Shown: positions 1 to 5,749, counted from the stretch's first letter. The stretch is DNA of 6,917 bases from JANWHZ01 sp041487535 (GCA_041487535.1 JBGPNM010000058.1:1-6917), one strand, 5' to 3'. The notes: generated from the sequence alone by a model not told the origin. Numbers and translations: made by a program.

Positions 1-1499
1 CCGCTCGGCGAGGAAGCCGTGCATGCGCCAGGTGTGTTGGCGGATGCGGGAGTCACCGGTGCGGGCGGGGTGACGGTCCGGTCAAACAAACACTCGATCG
101 CCAGACGTTGGCCGGTGATGTTTTCGAGTACTGCCATAAGCAGCTGCTTATTTTTGGTGTCGTTGGCACGTTTCTGATGGAACGGGAAGCCGAACGTTAG
201 CCGGACAGTCCCCGGCAAGAACTCCGGCCGGGCCATACGGATTATGCCGTACAGCGTATTGTATTGCTTGCGGAGAGCGTCTAGGAGGGCTTGCCACTGG
301 GCGTCGTCAATAATTGTGCTTGAGGCAGGGCTGCGGTGGGCCTCGCCTGCAGCGTCGGTCTCTTTTGCAGCAGCAGGCGCGGGTGACAGAATAGTGGTAG
401 TCGTGACCGCCTGTATGACCGGGGGTGTGGTAGCCGGAGGGGCTGCCGGTTTGACAGGTACCGCCGCCGGGTGCTGAGGCATGAGTGCTGGAAGCCCGGC
501 TGCCGGGCTAGCTGCGGCGCTGGCTGCGACAACAGGTTCATCGCCCAGCGCTATTTCGAGCAGGCTAAGCTCTAGCAGTTGGTCGGGATGGTGCGAGGCC
601 GGCACGTCAATAAGCCGGGCGAGTAGCGACAGCACTTGCCGCCGCTCAAGCGGGCCGGAGCCGCTCAGCAAACTGGTACGCAGCGTGCCGCCGAGCAGCT
701 TGGCAATGGCTGATGCCTGGTAGCCGTTTGTGCGTAAGCTCGCCAGCAGGCTGGTGAGGCCCTGAATGTCCCGGCTTGTTAGCAAGCGCATAAGCTCCTC
801 AGCAGTTGAGGAAGCCGGAATGCCAAGCAGCCGCTCGACGGCAGCACGGTCTATGGGTTGATTGGCGCTTCCGGCTTGGTCTAGCATACTGATACTGTCG
901 CGAAAACTGCCCTCGCTATGCTCGGCAATGAGCGCCAAAGCATCATCGGTGATGTCGATACGTTCCTCGGTGGCAATGCGGCGCAAATGCCGTGCGATTT
1001 GATCCTGCGGCACCGGCTTGAACGTAAAACGCTGCGTGCGGCTGATGATCGTCGCGGGCAGCTTGTGCGCTTCGGTTGTCGCCAGGATAAAGACGGCGTG
1101 GGCCGGCGGTTCCTCTAGGGTTTTCAGCAGCGCGTTGAAGGCCGAGGTGGTCATCATGTGGACTTCGTCGATGATGTACACTTTGTACTTACCGCTGCTG
1201 GGCGCAATGTGGACTTTGTCGCGTAGGTCGCGTACTTCTTCCACGCCGCCGTTGCTGGCCGCGTCGATCTCAATAATATCCAAGTGGCTGCTTTCGTCGG
1301 TGTACGGCACATTGTTCAGCTCGTGCGCCAGGATGCGGGCGATGGAAGTTTTGCCGACGCCGCGCGGCCCGGTGAAAAGGTAGGCATGGCTAATACGGCC
1401 AGAGTCAATCGCCCGCCGGAGCGTCTGAGTGATGTGCTCCTGCCCGACAATTTCATCCAAGCCTCTCGACCGGTATTTTCTATATAACGCCTGCCCCAT
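1..1499 (-). CDS. dnaX: DNA polymerase III subunit tau/gamma (DnaX), 3'-truncated by the window edge
   Basis: DnaX is the AAA+ ATPase of the clamp loader that places the beta sliding clamp on primed DNA in the replisome. The ATG at 1499-1497 opens a frame that stays open to the left edge (499 full codons). The protein begins MGQALYRKYR, typical of DnaX. Visible motifs are Walker A GPRGVGKTS (residues 44-52), Walker B with DEVH (111-114), a sensor-1-like LATTE (139-143) and an arginine-finger region SRTQRF (153-158). The collar domain follows to about residue 320, then an Ala/Pro/Thr-rich linker (about 325-395) and the start of a tau-like C-terminal domain (about 398-475). Two oddities: the four-cysteine zinc module between Walker A and B is absent, and the usual SRC motif reads SRT. 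No Shine-Dalgarno sequence precedes the ATG. Identity is very secure; the C-terminus is unseen. Confidence 0.96.
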   Translation of the reverse strand, partial: MGQALYRKYRSRGLDEIVGQEHITQTLRRAIDSGRISHAYLFTGPRGVGKTSIARILAHELNNVPYTDESSHLDIIEIDAASNGGVEEVRDLRDKVHIAPSSGKYKVYIIDEVHMMTTSAFNALLKTLEEPPAHAVFILATTEAHKLPATIISRTQRFTFKPVPQDQIARHLRRIATEERIDITDDALALIAEHSEGSFRDSISMLDQAGSANQPIDRAAVERLLGIPASSTAEELMRLLTSRDIQGLTSLLASLRTNGYQASAIAKLLGGTLRTSLLSGSGPLERRQVLSLLARLIDVPASHHPDQLLELSLLEIALGDEPVVAASAAASPAAGLPALMPQHPAAVPVKPAAPPATTPPVIQAVTTTTILSPAPAAAKETDAAGEAHRSPASSTIIDDAQWQALLDALRKQYNTLYGIIRMARPEFLPGTVRLTFGFPFHQKRANDTKNKQLLMAVLENITGQRLAIECLFDRTVTPPAPVTPASANTPGACTASSPS

Positions 1500-1507
1500 T
1501 TGTATAG

Positions 1508-1513
1508 ATTATA
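1508..1513 (-). promoter_or_regulatory. -10 box of a probable leaderless dnaX promoter
   Basis: The minus strand carries a perfect TATAAT at 1513-1508, with only 8 nt between it and the dnaX ATG (1499). A normal -10 to start-site distance puts transcription start at about 1501-1499, giving an mRNA with practically no 5' UTR. This fits the absence of any SD-like sequence here. The -35 region, 17-18 bp upstream (TCGAAA or TTCGAA), is poor. The box sits in the 46-nt gap after the EEP gene, so dnaX may also be reached by read-through. Confidence 0.6.
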
Positions 1514-1545
1514 GAAGGTCAGTCACGGGATTTCGAATGTATAAA

Positions 1546-2412
1546 TTACATAGAGGGCTGTAGTGTGCCCCACAAGAGCTTCACCCACAGCCCTAGATGA
1601 TCTGAAGGAGTACCTCGCTCGCCATCGCCAACCACCTCCGCCGCTATCGGCTCGAGTTCCCCTTTATAAAACATATAGTCGGTCGCGTAATGTGGCAGTG
1701 CGGGTGTATCCCGCTTAAAAGGGCGGATAACGCTTGCAAGAACTTTTAGCTGTAGTAGTTCACCCGGTTTTAGATACCCGCCCGCCTCTAACTCTTCTGG
1801 GCTCAGTGCAGGAAAGGTGTACGACGGCTCGTGGCCGTGCACTTCTTTAAAGGCGGAGGTATAACCATGCTTTTGCTCCAGGTCTCGCGTCGTACGGAAG
1901 ACGGGCCACTGCGGGGTGTTAAAATCACCGGCTACTATTTGTGCGGCAGGTTGCAAGCCCGCCATGTACAGTGCTAACTCGCCCATCTTTCTTCGTCGTT
2001 GGCCTTCTTTTTGCGGCGCAGCTTCGAGGTGGACGTTACCAAGGGCTAGCGCGCCATGGCTGGTGTCAAGTTGCGTAATTTGCACTTGGTTGCCGCCATC
2101 TCGAAAGTTAGAAGTACAGCTGGCCAAAATTGGCAGCCGAGAAATAACGGCCACACCCTGCTCGTTCTCTTGGCCTGGATACACCGCTGTGTATCTTGTC
2201 CCGTAAACGTGGCCAGTCGCCGAGTGCAAGCTGCCAGCTATGCGAAGTATGGAGGCAAGGCCTACGTCTCTCGATACTTCCTGCACAGCAATAATATCAG
2301 GCAGCTTTAGAAGCATAAGTTCTTCAAACACCCAGAAGCGTTGAATGACGTCGCCATTATTAATGGACATATTCTGCGTCACAACGCTTATAGATTCCGC
2401 AGAGCTGGACAT
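1546..2412 (-). CDS. Endonuclease/exonuclease/phosphatase (EEP) family protein
   Basis: This 288-residue protein has the motif order of the DNase I-like EEP superfamily, metal-dependent phosphodiesterases and phosphatases. Visible are TQNMS with Asn14, the metal-binding glutamate in QEV (Glu45), GNVHLE with His128, GDFN (Asp163, Asn165), an Asp245 in ATDYMFY, and the terminal SDH triad (270-272). All catalytic positions expected of the fold appear intact, so it is probably active. The substrate cannot be read from sequence: DNA, phospholipid and inositol-phosphate enzymes share these motifs. No signal peptide or membrane segment is evident, suggesting a cytoplasmic enzyme. The ATG at 2412 is the natural start because the first beta strand (ISVVTQN) follows at once. 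There is no SD. It ends TAA, 46 nt before dnaX. Confidence 0.88.
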   Translation of the reverse strand: MSSSAESISVVTQNMSINNGDVIQRFWVFEELMLLKLPDIIAVQEVSRDVGLASILRIAGSLHSATGHVYGTRYTAVYPGQENEQGVAVISRLPILASCTSNFRDGGNQVQITQLDTSHGALALGNVHLEAAPQKEGQRRRKMGELALYMAGLQPAAQIVAGDFNTPQWPVFRTTRDLEQKHGYTSAFKEVHGHEPSYTFPALSPEELEAGGYLKPGELLQLKVLASVIRPFKRDTPALPHYATDYMFYKGELEPIAAEVVGDGERGTPSDHLGLWVKLLWGTLQPSM

Positions 2413-2421
2413 AACGGTTGT

Positions 2422-2435
2422 AATATATAATTATA
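2422..2435 (-). promoter_or_regulatory. Candidate -10 region for the EEP gene
   Basis: An AT-rich patch upstream of the EEP ATG (2412) contains TATAAT at 2435-2430 and, overlapping downstream, TATATT at 2427-2422. The first would give a leader of about 11 nt; the second would start transcription within a few bases of the ATG. Neither has a well-spaced -35 box (TTTGAA at 2454-2449 is spaced wrongly), and no SD precedes the gene. The site lies in the 77-nt gap after the upstream gene, where I see no terminator. Confidence 0.4.
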
Positions 2436-2489
2436 AATCATCAATGGTTTCAAACTGCTACCCGCGTCTCGACTGGTTAGATCGGTAAA

Positions 2490-2999
2490 TTACAATGCGG
2501 CTTCGAGGGCGGCCCACTCGGCCGTGCTGTCGTCTTCGGGGAGATTGACGCTTACCTGATCGCCCGGCTTGGCCTTGAAATACGTCACGCTGGCCAGCAG
2601 TACGCGGTAATTCTTACCAGCGACTTCCACAAAATAGTGGCCGTTTTCTAGCTTTAAGGCGCCGACGACTTGCTTGCGGGGAATCGGGCCGATTTGTTTG
2701 TACATGAACGTACCATCATCAGCGATTGTCAGTTTCAGTATATCGCCCTGGACAAGCTTTGATTTCGATGCATAATTAGCCGGCACCGGGTACGTCTTGC
2801 TGTCGCTGCCGACCATATTTTGGCCGTCAAACACACCTTCCAGGATTTTACCTAAGGTTTCTTCGCGCACAATTGGCCCAACTTTAGCATCATCACCGAC
2901 GATGCTAATAAGTAATTCTGATGCAGCCGCGAGGTTCATCTCGGCATCCTGAATCAAAGTACGTAACCGCTTAATCTGTTTTTCTGGTATGTCTGCCAT
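2490..2999 (-). CDS. Conserved hypothetical protein, probably CPR-specific
   Basis: A 169-residue protein of unknown function. Residues 5-32 look helical and amphipathic (QIKRLRTLIQDAEMNLAAAS), possibly a short coiled coil. From about residue 53 the protein looks beta-rich: FDGQNMVGSDSKTYPVPANY (57-76), then KLVQGDILKLTI (81-92), and a second unit with VGALKLENGHYFVEVAGKNYR (112-132). This suggests a small beta-barrel of nucleic-acid-binding type, but that is inference. The C-terminus is acidic. I recall similar proteins from CPR genomes without a known role. I chose the ATG at 2999; an in-frame GTG at 3053 would add 18 residues (LGLGVGGGS and onward) encoded by a G-rich tract and lacks an SD. 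A weak purine-rich AGAGAG lies about 10 nt before the ATG. It follows rplL after a candidate terminator. Confidence 0.8.
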   Translation of the reverse strand: MADIPEKQIKRLRTLIQDAEMNLAAASELLISIVGDDAKVGPIVREETLGKILEGVFDGQNMVGSDSKTYPVPANYASKSKLVQGDILKLTIADDGTFMYKQIGPIPRKQVVGALKLENGHYFVEVAGKNYRVLLASVTYFKAKPGDQVSVNLPEDDSTAEWAALEAAL

Positions 3000-3088
3000 T
3001 ATTTTTAGTCTCTCTAAACTTTTTGACCCGCCACCTACTCCTAAACCTAACACTTTTAGGAAGTCAAGTCAAAACGTAAACCAATAAT

Positions 3089-3097
3089 TGTGGATAA
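3089..3097 (-). promoter_or_regulatory. Single perfect DnaA box
   Basis: The minus strand reads TTATCCACA, the strongest form of the DnaA binding site (identical to E. coli R1). By simple arithmetic about 0.05 copies are expected in a window of this size on both strands. It lies about 90 nt upstream of the conserved hypothetical gene and directly after the inverted repeat that follows rplL. No further boxes cluster around it, so this is not an origin; a regulatory site or chance remain possible. Confidence 0.4.
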
Positions 3098-3134
3098 ATC
3101 AGGCCCCCCACTTCCTATGAGCAGAAGGCCTGAT
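3098..3134 (-). terminator. Inverted repeat after rplL, candidate weak terminator
   Basis: A perfect 8-bp stem, ATCAGGCC (3134-3127 read on minus) with GGCCTGAT (3105-3098), encloses a 21-nt loop that can form a further short CTTC/GAAG helix. On the minus strand it is followed only by TTTAT, a weak U-tract, so termination may be inefficient. Its place 40 nt after the rplL stop suits the end of the rplJ-rplL transcript. A second, less regular hairpin (GTTC/GAAC arms, 3137-3162) lies between it and the rplL stop. Confidence 0.45.
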
Positions 3135-3174
3135 GTGTTCGCTTCGTGCTGAGCGCGTGAACGTACTTCCCGTG

Positions 3175-3552
3175 CTAGACGAGTTCGACGGTGGCGCCAG
3201 CGGCTTCGAGGGCCTTTTTGGCGGCTTCAGCGTCGTCTTTTTTGGCCTTCGCTAGGATGGTCTTTGGGACGCCGTCAACAAGCGCTTTGGCTTCACCAAG
3301 GCCAAGCTGGGTCAGGTCTTTGACTGCTTTTATGACCGCAACCTTCTGCGCGCCGGCGTCCTTCAGGACGACGTCGTATTCAGCTTTTGCCTCTTCGGCA
3401 GGCGCTGCTTCGCCAGCGGCCGGACCGGCGACGGCTGCTACAGCGGCGGCCGGCTCGATGCCGTACTCATCCTTCAGGATGGTCTTCAGTTCGTTTACTT
3501 CGAGCACCGTGAGCTTGGTCAGCTCTTCGGCAAGTTTCTTTAAATCTGCCAT
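3175..3552 (-). CDS. rplL: 50S ribosomal protein L7/L12
   Basis: L7/L12 forms dimers that bind the C-terminal helix of L10 and make the flexible ribosomal stalk, which recruits and activates GTPase factors such as EF-Tu and EF-G. The 125-residue length is normal. Visible parts are the N-terminal dimerisation domain (residues 1-33), an Ala/Pro/Glu-rich hinge (about 34-57), and the factor-binding C-terminal domain (58-125) with the signature KVAVIKAVKDLTQLGLGEAK (70-89) and VPKTI. It ends TVELV with a TAG stop. An AAGGAG SD at 3565-3560 sits 7 nt before the ATG. It lies 25 nt after rplJ, so the two are cotranscribed and regulation through the rplJ leader should extend to it. Confidence 0.98.
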   Translation of the reverse strand: MADLKKLAEELTKLTVLEVNELKTILKDEYGIEPAAAVAAVAGPAAGEAAPAEEAKAEYDVVLKDAGAQKVAVIKAVKDLTQLGLGEAKALVDGVPKTILAKAKKDDAEAAKKALEAAGATVELV

Positions 3553-3577
3553 TTCATATCTCCTTAATAATTATTAC

Positions 3578-4102
3578 TTAAGCCGCAGCTTTAGCCGCCA
3601 CACCGTCGAGCAGTGCGTGCAGGTTGCCCGACAGGCCATTTAGTACCTGGTCAAGCGGTGACGCCAATGTGGCGACCACTTGGGCGATGAGTTCGTTCTT
3701 GCCCGGCAGGATGGCGAGTGCTTTTACCTCGTCGGCACTCAGGAATTTGCCGGCGGCGCTGATAGCACCTACGAATTCCAGCGTCGGGTTGGTTTTGGCG
3801 AACTTCGCGATTGCCTGGGCCGGTGCGACCTCGTCCTGGCTGTTGAATGCGTATACAAGTTGCCCTTTCAGGTGGCTTGTGTCAGTAGCCTTCAGTGTCT
3901 CAGTTTGGGACAAAGCCTTGATGACGAGGCGGTTCTTTACGACGCGGACCTTGGTGCCGTTCACGCGCGTATCGCGGCGCAGCTGCTGCATTGCCTTTAC
4001 CGTGGTGTGCGGATACGCCGCTACGACAGTCATTTTCGATTCAGCCAGCAAGCTGGCCACCTCGGCAACAACGTCATGCTTCTTCTGTTTTGTTAATGCC
4101 AT
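3578..4102 (-). CDS. rplJ: 50S ribosomal protein L10
   Basis: L10 anchors L7/L12 dimers to 23S rRNA at the stalk base, and in many bacteria it represses its own operon by binding the mRNA leader. The 174-residue protein is normal in length. Family hallmarks are the N-terminal RNA-binding domain with KMTVVAAYPHTTVKAMQQLR (23-42) and VRVVKNRLV (52-60), the LEFVGAISAAGKFLSADEVK segment (108-127), and a long C-terminal helix from ASPLDQVLNGL (147-157) to the Ala-rich end that carries the L12 binding sites. The SD AAGGAG at 4112-4107 is only 4 nt from the ATG, rather close. It heads the rplJ-rplL operon behind a dedicated promoter and a long leader. Confidence 0.97.
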   Translation of the reverse strand: MALTKQKKHDVVAEVASLLAESKMTVVAAYPHTTVKAMQQLRRDTRVNGTKVRVVKNRLVIKALSQTETLKATDTSHLKGQLVYAFNSQDEVAPAQAIAKFAKTNPTLEFVGAISAAGKFLSADEVKALAILPGKNELIAQVVATLASPLDQVLNGLSGNLHALLDGVAAKAAA

Positions 4103-4113
4103 ATTGCTCCTTA

Positions 4114-4140
4114 ATGGGACAAACCTTCGGTTTTTCCCAT
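4114..4140 (-). other. Hairpin abutting the rplJ Shine-Dalgarno sequence
   Basis: In the RNA, AUGGGA (4140-4135) pairs with UCCCAU (4119-4114) and AAACC with GGUUU, with one A/G mismatch between the helices and a GAA loop. The 3' base of the hairpin lies 1 nt before the AAGGAG SD (4112-4107). It does not bury the SD but would stack against a ribosome loading there, so it could help control rplJ translation. The same bases encode a nine-codon frame (AUG at 4140-4138, UAA at 4113-4111) that overlaps the SD and has no SD of its own. Confidence 0.5.
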
Positions 4141-4194
4141 CGCGCCGGGCGCCGGAGTAAATCCGTCGCTCGGGCTGCTCTTTTCCCTAGTTGC

Positions 4195-4223
4195 TTTAAA
4201 ATCTTTCGACCGAAGATTTTAAA
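4195..4223 (-). other. Perfect 11-bp hairpin in the rplJ leader
   Basis: UUUAAAAUCUU (4223-4213) pairs without mismatch with AAGAUUUUAAA (4205-4195) around the seven-base loop CGGUCGA. It lies directly after the U-run of the terminator-like hairpin. The stretch CUUCGGU (4215-4209) across stem and loop is fully complementary to ACCGAAG, which occurs twice elsewhere in the leader (4338-4332 and 4131-4125), so alternative or loop-mediated pairings are possible. Confidence 0.5.
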
Positions 4224-4227
4224 ATAT

Positions 4228-4261
4228 AAAAAATGTCTTTGGTTCTCTTGATACCAAAGAC
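4228..4261 (-). terminator. Terminator-like hairpin inside the rplJ leader (candidate attenuator)
   Basis: The RNA forms a perfect 9-bp stem, GUCUUUGGU (4261-4253) with ACCAAAGAC (4243-4235), around a nine-base loop (AUCAAGAGA), followed by AUUUUUUAU. This has the form of an intrinsic terminator, though only four of nine pairs are G-C. It lies about 85 nt downstream of the predicted start and 130 nt before rplJ, so it is more likely an attenuator than the end of the upstream gene. The M20 gene ends before the rplJ promoter, but its read-through transcript would also meet this hairpin. Confidence 0.55.
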
Positions 4262-4353
4262 GAAGGGAATGTCACAATATAAATTGTTTCACTTTCCTCG
4301 GTAGCTGATTAAGCCTTGCGGCCGCTACTGTCTTCGGTAATGAGATCAAAGGT

Positions 4354-4382
4354 ATTGTATACTACGATACTAATCACGTCAA
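4354..4382 (-). promoter_or_regulatory. Promoter of the rplJ-rplL operon
   Basis: The minus strand has TTGACG (4382-4377) and TACAAT (4359-4354) separated by exactly 17 bp, each one mismatch from the sigma-70 consensus. Transcription should start near 4347. It lies 50 nt after the stop of the M20 peptidase gene, in the only gap long enough to serve the ribosomal operon. Confidence 0.75.
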
Positions 4383-4432
4383 GGCGAACGGCTAAAGGTA
4401 GACGGTGGACAATACAAAGATTGAATCACTCG

Positions 4433-5617
4433 CTACCGTTCGACGGCAACTTCACGGATATAACGCAAGACACTATCGCGAAACTGCGTTAGGGATTCCT
4501 GGGACAACCATTCGTTGGCGCTGTGATGCCCGCCGCCGTGCGGGTAGGTGTTTATGTACGGTACCCCGATTTCGGCGAAAAAGCGTGCGTCGCTGGCGGC
4601 GTATGAATGGAAGCCGTCGACAGTAATGCCGACTTCCTCTTGGGTCAGCTCGGCGAAGCGCCGCACGAAGGGGTTTGCAAGGTCATTCTGGATGACGTCC
4701 AAGGCAACGTGTTCGGTAAGTGTGATGTCATGCTCGCTGCATATCTCGGCGAGGGTTCGTTGCCAGTGGGCTAGTCGCCCAGCGTGGCGCAGGCGCAGCG
4801 AGATTTCGGCCGCGGCGTAATCAGGAATCTGGTTGGCGGGAGTATCACTCGTCTTGATGGTCGCGATATTGAGAGTATCGGTATCCGGGCCTTGATCTTT
4901 AAAGTGGCTTTTTAGGTCGTGGAGCGCTCCGGTCAGTTTGTGGATAGCATTATCCCCCAGCCACGGGCGGGAGCTATGGCCGGTATTGCCGCGTGCTTCG
5001 AGTACCAGGTGCATATACCCGTTCGATGCGGTTTCCAGCTGCCAGTTCTCACCGCCGTCCGGCAGTATAACGACTTGCGGACACAGGCCTGCCTTGACAA
5101 GTCCGCGTGTGCCGTTGATGTCGTCACGGCCGCCCAGCTCTTCATCGCTGGTGAGCAGAATAGCGAAGTTGTATCGTGGTAGTGTGTGTTGCAGCGCGGC
5201 TACTACCTCCAGATACGCGGCGATGGCGAATTTCATATCATACACACCGCGGCCAAGATACCTGCCATCTTGCTTGCGTAAGCTGAACATGGCTGCATCC
5301 GCCGTTATAACGTCGATATGCGCAGCCAACAGTACGGTTGGCGTCATTGCGTTGTCTGCCCGCGAAGAAGCTAGGAGGGCATCGTACATCTGCGGCGTGC
5401 GTTCGATGTACCGTACGTGCATGCCATGTGCTGCCAGATGCTTGCCAGCAAAGCGCAGTGCCTGGAAGTTGGCTTTAGCATCGTCGTTGACAGTCGGAAA
5501 TGCCACGAGTTTGCCGAGCAGAACTTCGAGTTTTGTATCTGCGATGGTTACAGGCTTCGTCGTATGGCGGGTGTTAGTAGTTGTAATTGTACGGTCTTGT
5601 GTTTGCTGCGTATTCAT
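4433..5617 (-). CDS. M20 family metallopeptidase (ArgE/DapE/carboxypeptidase-like)
   Basis: A 394-residue di-zinc hydrolase of the M20 family, whose members cleave peptide or N-acyl bonds (ArgE, DapE, PepT, CPG2 and others). Motifs are complete: AHID with His100 and Asp102; GRGVYDMK with the bridging Asp127; SDEELGG with the catalytic base Glu159 and ligand Glu160; Asp187 in LPDGG; and GGGHHSANE with ligand His365. The inserted dimerisation domain begins near residue 200 and shows GNTGHSSRP (210-218). I cannot choose the substrate; ArgE or DapE would need pathway partners, which are not here. Residues 1-22 are Thr/Gln-rich and may be disordered. No signal peptide is evident. The SD AGGAAG (5629-5624) stands 6 nt before the ATG. 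It has its own promoter and an attenuator-like leader. Confidence 0.92.
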   Translation of the reverse strand: MNTQQTQDRTITTTNTRHTTKPVTIADTKLEVLLGKLVAFPTVNDDAKANFQALRFAGKHLAAHGMHVRYIERTPQMYDALLASSRADNAMTPTVLLAAHIDVITADAAMFSLRKQDGRYLGRGVYDMKFAIAAYLEVVAALQHTLPRYNFAILLTSDEELGGRDDINGTRGLVKAGLCPQVVILPDGGENWQLETASNGYMHLVLEARGNTGHSSRPWLGDNAIHKLTGALHDLKSHFKDQGPDTDTLNIATIKTSDTPANQIPDYAAAEISLRLRHAGRLAHWQRTLAEICSEHDITLTEHVALDVIQNDLANPFVRRFAELTQEEVGITVDGFHSYAASDARFFAEIGVPYINTYPHGGGHHSANEWLSQESLTQFRDSVLRYIREVAVER

Positions 5618-5743
5618 TAGACTCTTCCTGAAAGTAAAAAAACCGAGCTTTTGCTCGGTTTTGTCTTACGTTTTAGCGTGCTACTAACCGAGCTCCTTCG
5701 AGCTACAAATGCTAAGAAGCATAATGAACCGGTTAGCCATATG
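5618..5743 (-). promoter_or_regulatory. 5' leader of the M20 gene: candidate riboswitch or attenuator
   Basis: Transcription from the promoter at 5777-5750 would make about 125 nt before the M20 ATG. The first part folds as a three-way junction: P1 CUAACCG (5736-5730) with CGGUUAG (5690-5684); P2 AUGCU/AGCAU with loop UCUU (5722-5709); P3 AGCUC/GAGCU with loop GAAG (5704-5691). P3 abuts P1 with no linker, so the two could stack. A 21-nt linker leads to a strong terminator just before the SD. GCUCGGUU (5693-5686), spanning the 3' strands of P3 and P1, is perfectly complementary to AACCGAGC (5660-5653), the terminator's 5' arm, giving a mutually exclusive antiterminator. I do not recognise a known riboswitch class. 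Confidence 0.55.
5636..5662 (-). terminator. Strong intrinsic terminator between the M20 promoter and its RBS
   Basis: The RNA reads AAAACCGAGC (5662-5653), loop AAAA, GCUCGGUUUU (5648-5639), a perfect 10-bp stem continuing into a run of seven U (5642-5636). The hairpin is also followed by a T-run on the plus strand, so it could work in both directions. It ends thyX transcripts, but it also lies downstream of the M20 promoter and only 6 nt before the M20 SD, so every M20 transcript must pass it. Confidence 0.85.
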
Positions 5744-5749
5744 CAGCTT

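Larger units (their letters stand above)
4103..4347 (-). promoter_or_regulatory. Structured 5' leader of the rplJ-rplL operon (L10-leader-like)
   Basis: About 245 nt separate the predicted transcription start (about 4347) from the rplJ ATG. In RNA order the leader holds: a segment ACCGAAGAC (4338-4330); a GC-rich part whose GCC/GGC arms close a GCAA tetraloop; an imperfect hairpin around ACAAT/AUUGU (4300-4261); a terminator-like hairpin (4261-4235) with a U6 run; an 11-bp A/U-rich hairpin (4223-4195); a GC-rich CCGG/CCGG patch (about 4155-4141); and a hairpin ending 1 nt before the SD (4140-4114). L10 leaders that bind the L10-L12 complex are known in other bacteria (Rfam L10_leader). Homology to that family is inferred from position and complexity; I did not identify its kink-turn. 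Confidence 0.6.

Noticed and set aside
130..390. Programmed -1 frameshift site in dnaX, as in E. coli
   Set aside because: The A-rich spots (GCAAAAGAG and ACCAAAAATAAG) do not form an in-frame slippery heptamer of the A AAA AAG kind, and I saw no supporting stem-loop.
244..1487. Several plus-strand open frames across the dnaX region
   Set aside because: They are Ala/Ser/Arg-rich shadows opposite dnaX, with no recognisable domain and no RBS; the minus frame gives a full DnaX.
3061..3174. Replication origin near the DnaA box
   Set aside because: There is one box only, no cluster, no AT-rich unwinding tract beside it, and no dnaA or dnaN nearby.
3191..4160. Plus-strand open frames opposite rplL and rplJ
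   Set aside because: They mirror the ribosomal protein genes, which are certain, and show no family resemblance.
4938..5687. Long plus-strand frame (249 codons) opposite the M20 gene
   Set aside because: It runs through the terminator and the M20 start, its composition is Ser/Arg-rich, and the minus frame has complete M20 motifs.
5684..5740. tRNA gene or T-box in the M20 leader (GGTTCA and GCTCGGTTAG look tRNA-like)
   Set aside because: No acceptor stem, anticodon arm or full T-loop can be drawn in the right order, and no T-box sequence like AGGGUGGNACCGCG is present. The three-way junction explains the repeats better.
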